The notes under the pieces are model-generated. The model did not search any database. It was not told where the DNA came from and was given only the letters and a program-made list of their open reading frames with translations. Positions 63,554 to 64,000 of a stretch of DNA of 64,000 bases are shown in pieces. The position numbers and the translations under genes are program-made. The stretch spans positions 164,254 through 228,253 of the forward strand of contig NZ_FNHG01000003.1 in NCBI RefSeq assembly GCF_900103475.1, read 5' to 3'. The stretch comes from Maricaulis salignorans. Its GTDB lineage: Bacteria > Pseudomonadota > Alphaproteobacteria > Caulobacterales > Maricaulaceae. Within the stretch, counting starts at the first letter, position 1. Every line of letters starts with the position of its first letter.

Positions 63554-63621
63554 GTGCGGGACGCCGGCGAATGCCGGTAACCGGTATTGAGTATTCGCGT
63601 GACATTCGTTACGTCCCGCAC
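63554..63621. repeat. 68-base structured palindrome
   Basis: GTGCGGGACG (63554-63563) pairs perfectly with CGTCCCGCAC (63612-63621). Inside, GCGAAT (63567-63572) pairs with ATTCGC (63593-63598), and GCCGG with CCGGT nest within that. A long stem with nested arms like this suggests an extragenic palindromic repeat or a structured RNA. Confidence 0.6.
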
Positions 63622-63863
63622 GTGCAGTTTTCCCGTGGCGTCTCCACCGCCGTTTCCAATCCAATCAGGTACTCCGGTCGGTCGTTTAGTGCCGTCAGAC
63701 CCGAAAGGACGCCCTGCCAGTGCTCAGGTTGTCACCCCTTCGCCCGGACAGGCTGCACGCTCCCGTTCGCCGCGACTGACTGAGCTCGTGCCTCCCGTGC
63801 GACCGGAACGGGTTGAGCATAGGCGCAGGCTGCGGGGGTGGGGATAATTTGGGTCATAGATCG

Positions 63864-63974
63864 TCATCCCAGCGAAGGCCGGGACCCGGTTCGTAGAGCA
63901 AAAGGGTCGGAAACGGGCGCCAAATCAATGAGATGTCGGTGCGTGAATCTGGGTCCCAGCCTTCGCTGGGATGA
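63864..63974. repeat. Inverted-repeat element with 24-bp arms
   Basis: The left arm (63864-63887, TCATCCCAGCGAAGGC then CGGGACCC) and the right arm (63951-63974, GGGTCCCAGCC then TTCGCTGGGATGA) are inverted copies with one mismatch, 63 bases apart. This is the well-known TCATCCCAGCGAAGGC-type extragenic repeat of many alphaproteobacteria. Mobility or function is unknown. Confidence 0.75.
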
Positions 63975-64000
63975 GGATGATTTGTATGCTTGGTGCTGGA

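Larger units (their letters stand above)
63389..64000. other. Non-coding right end of the window
   Basis: I find no convincing gene in these 612 bases. Short open frames on both strands start without ribosome sites and have Arg/Pro/Ser-rich, shadow-like composition. The segment contains a 68-base structured palindrome (63554-63621) and a 111-base inverted-repeat element (63864-63974), described separately. No tRNA, rRNA, or known ncRNA signature (SRP, RNase P, 6S, tmRNA) could be recognised by eye. Confidence 0.6.

Noticed and set aside
63382..63847. Short plus-strand frames after kbl
   Set aside because: No ribosome-binding site, Arg/Pro/Ser-rich shadow composition, and they run through the palindrome at 63554-63621.

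Overview
This window reads as chromosomal DNA of a GC-rich alphaproteobacterium, most likely a stalked or prosthecate marine type near Maricaulis/Hyphomonas in the Caulobacterales group. That placement is inference. It rests on a MucR/Ros-type regulator, heme made by the Shemin route (hemA aminolevulinate synthase plus a magnesium-type hemB), the gene order rpoZ-relA/spoT-pyrE-pdxJ-acpS-rnc-era-recO-parC, the slt/dapA-smpB arrangement and a motB without motA beside it. Coding density is very high and ATGA stop/start overlaps are common. I found no rRNA, tRNA, IS element, prophage or CRISPR array.

Layout. 1-2.7 kb: mucR with its own promoter and terminator, then hemA with a small companion gene, and a MarR-type regulator. 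2.7-7.1 kb: a valine-degradation block (3-hydroxyisobutyrate dehydrogenase, 3-hydroxyisobutyryl-CoA hydrolase, isobutyryl-CoA dehydrogenase-like enzyme) with a VapBC-type pair lying inside it. 7.2-10.4 kb: hemB, an AT-richer gene with a HEPN-like R-x4-H motif overlapping a Cys/Met-metabolism PLP enzyme, and a small membrane protein. 10.6-18 kb: GNAT acetyltransferase, TRIC-type channel and DUF389 membrane proteins, a second hydroxyisobutyrate-dehydrogenase-like gene, a membrane-anchored penicillin-acylase-type Ntn hydrolase, a flavin reductase and motB. 18-27.4 kb: an SLC13 permease, the N-end-rule transferase bpt, a three-gene TRAP transporter of the 2-oxoacid (TakP) kind, an AI-2E-family permease and an M48 protease/LemA pair.

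27.5-39.1 kb is a compact housekeeping run on the minus strand: folK, rpoZ, relA/spoT, pyrE, pdxJ, a membrane protein, acpS, rnc, era, recO, an exported S41 protease and parC. lepB, expected between acpS and rnc, is absent. 39.1-47.4 kb: NYN nuclease plus uracil-DNA glycosylase, a GlxA-type regulator, a hybrid histidine kinase, smpB-dapA and a lytic transglycosylase.

47.5-51.3 kb is the most unusual locus. It joins a lipoprotein mono-heme cytochrome c, a Tat-type covalent-FAD aldonolactone oxidase and a Tat-type fold-III PLP enzyme in one tight operon, divergent from a TetR gene, with a palindromic operator candidate between them. It looks like an uncharacterised periplasmic oxidation system. 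51.3-63.4 kb: threonine dehydratase-like enzyme, acyl-CoA ligase, a superinfection-immunity-type membrane protein behind a palindrome, nitroreductase, threonine dehydrogenase (tdh) lacking all four structural-zinc cysteines, two AT-rich orphan membrane genes, an L-2-hydroxyglutarate oxidase-like enzyme, DUF1330 protein, amidohydrolase lipoprotein and kbl. Tdh and Kbl together convert threonine to glycine, the substrate of HemA. 63.4-64 kb is non-coding and carries palindromic elements.
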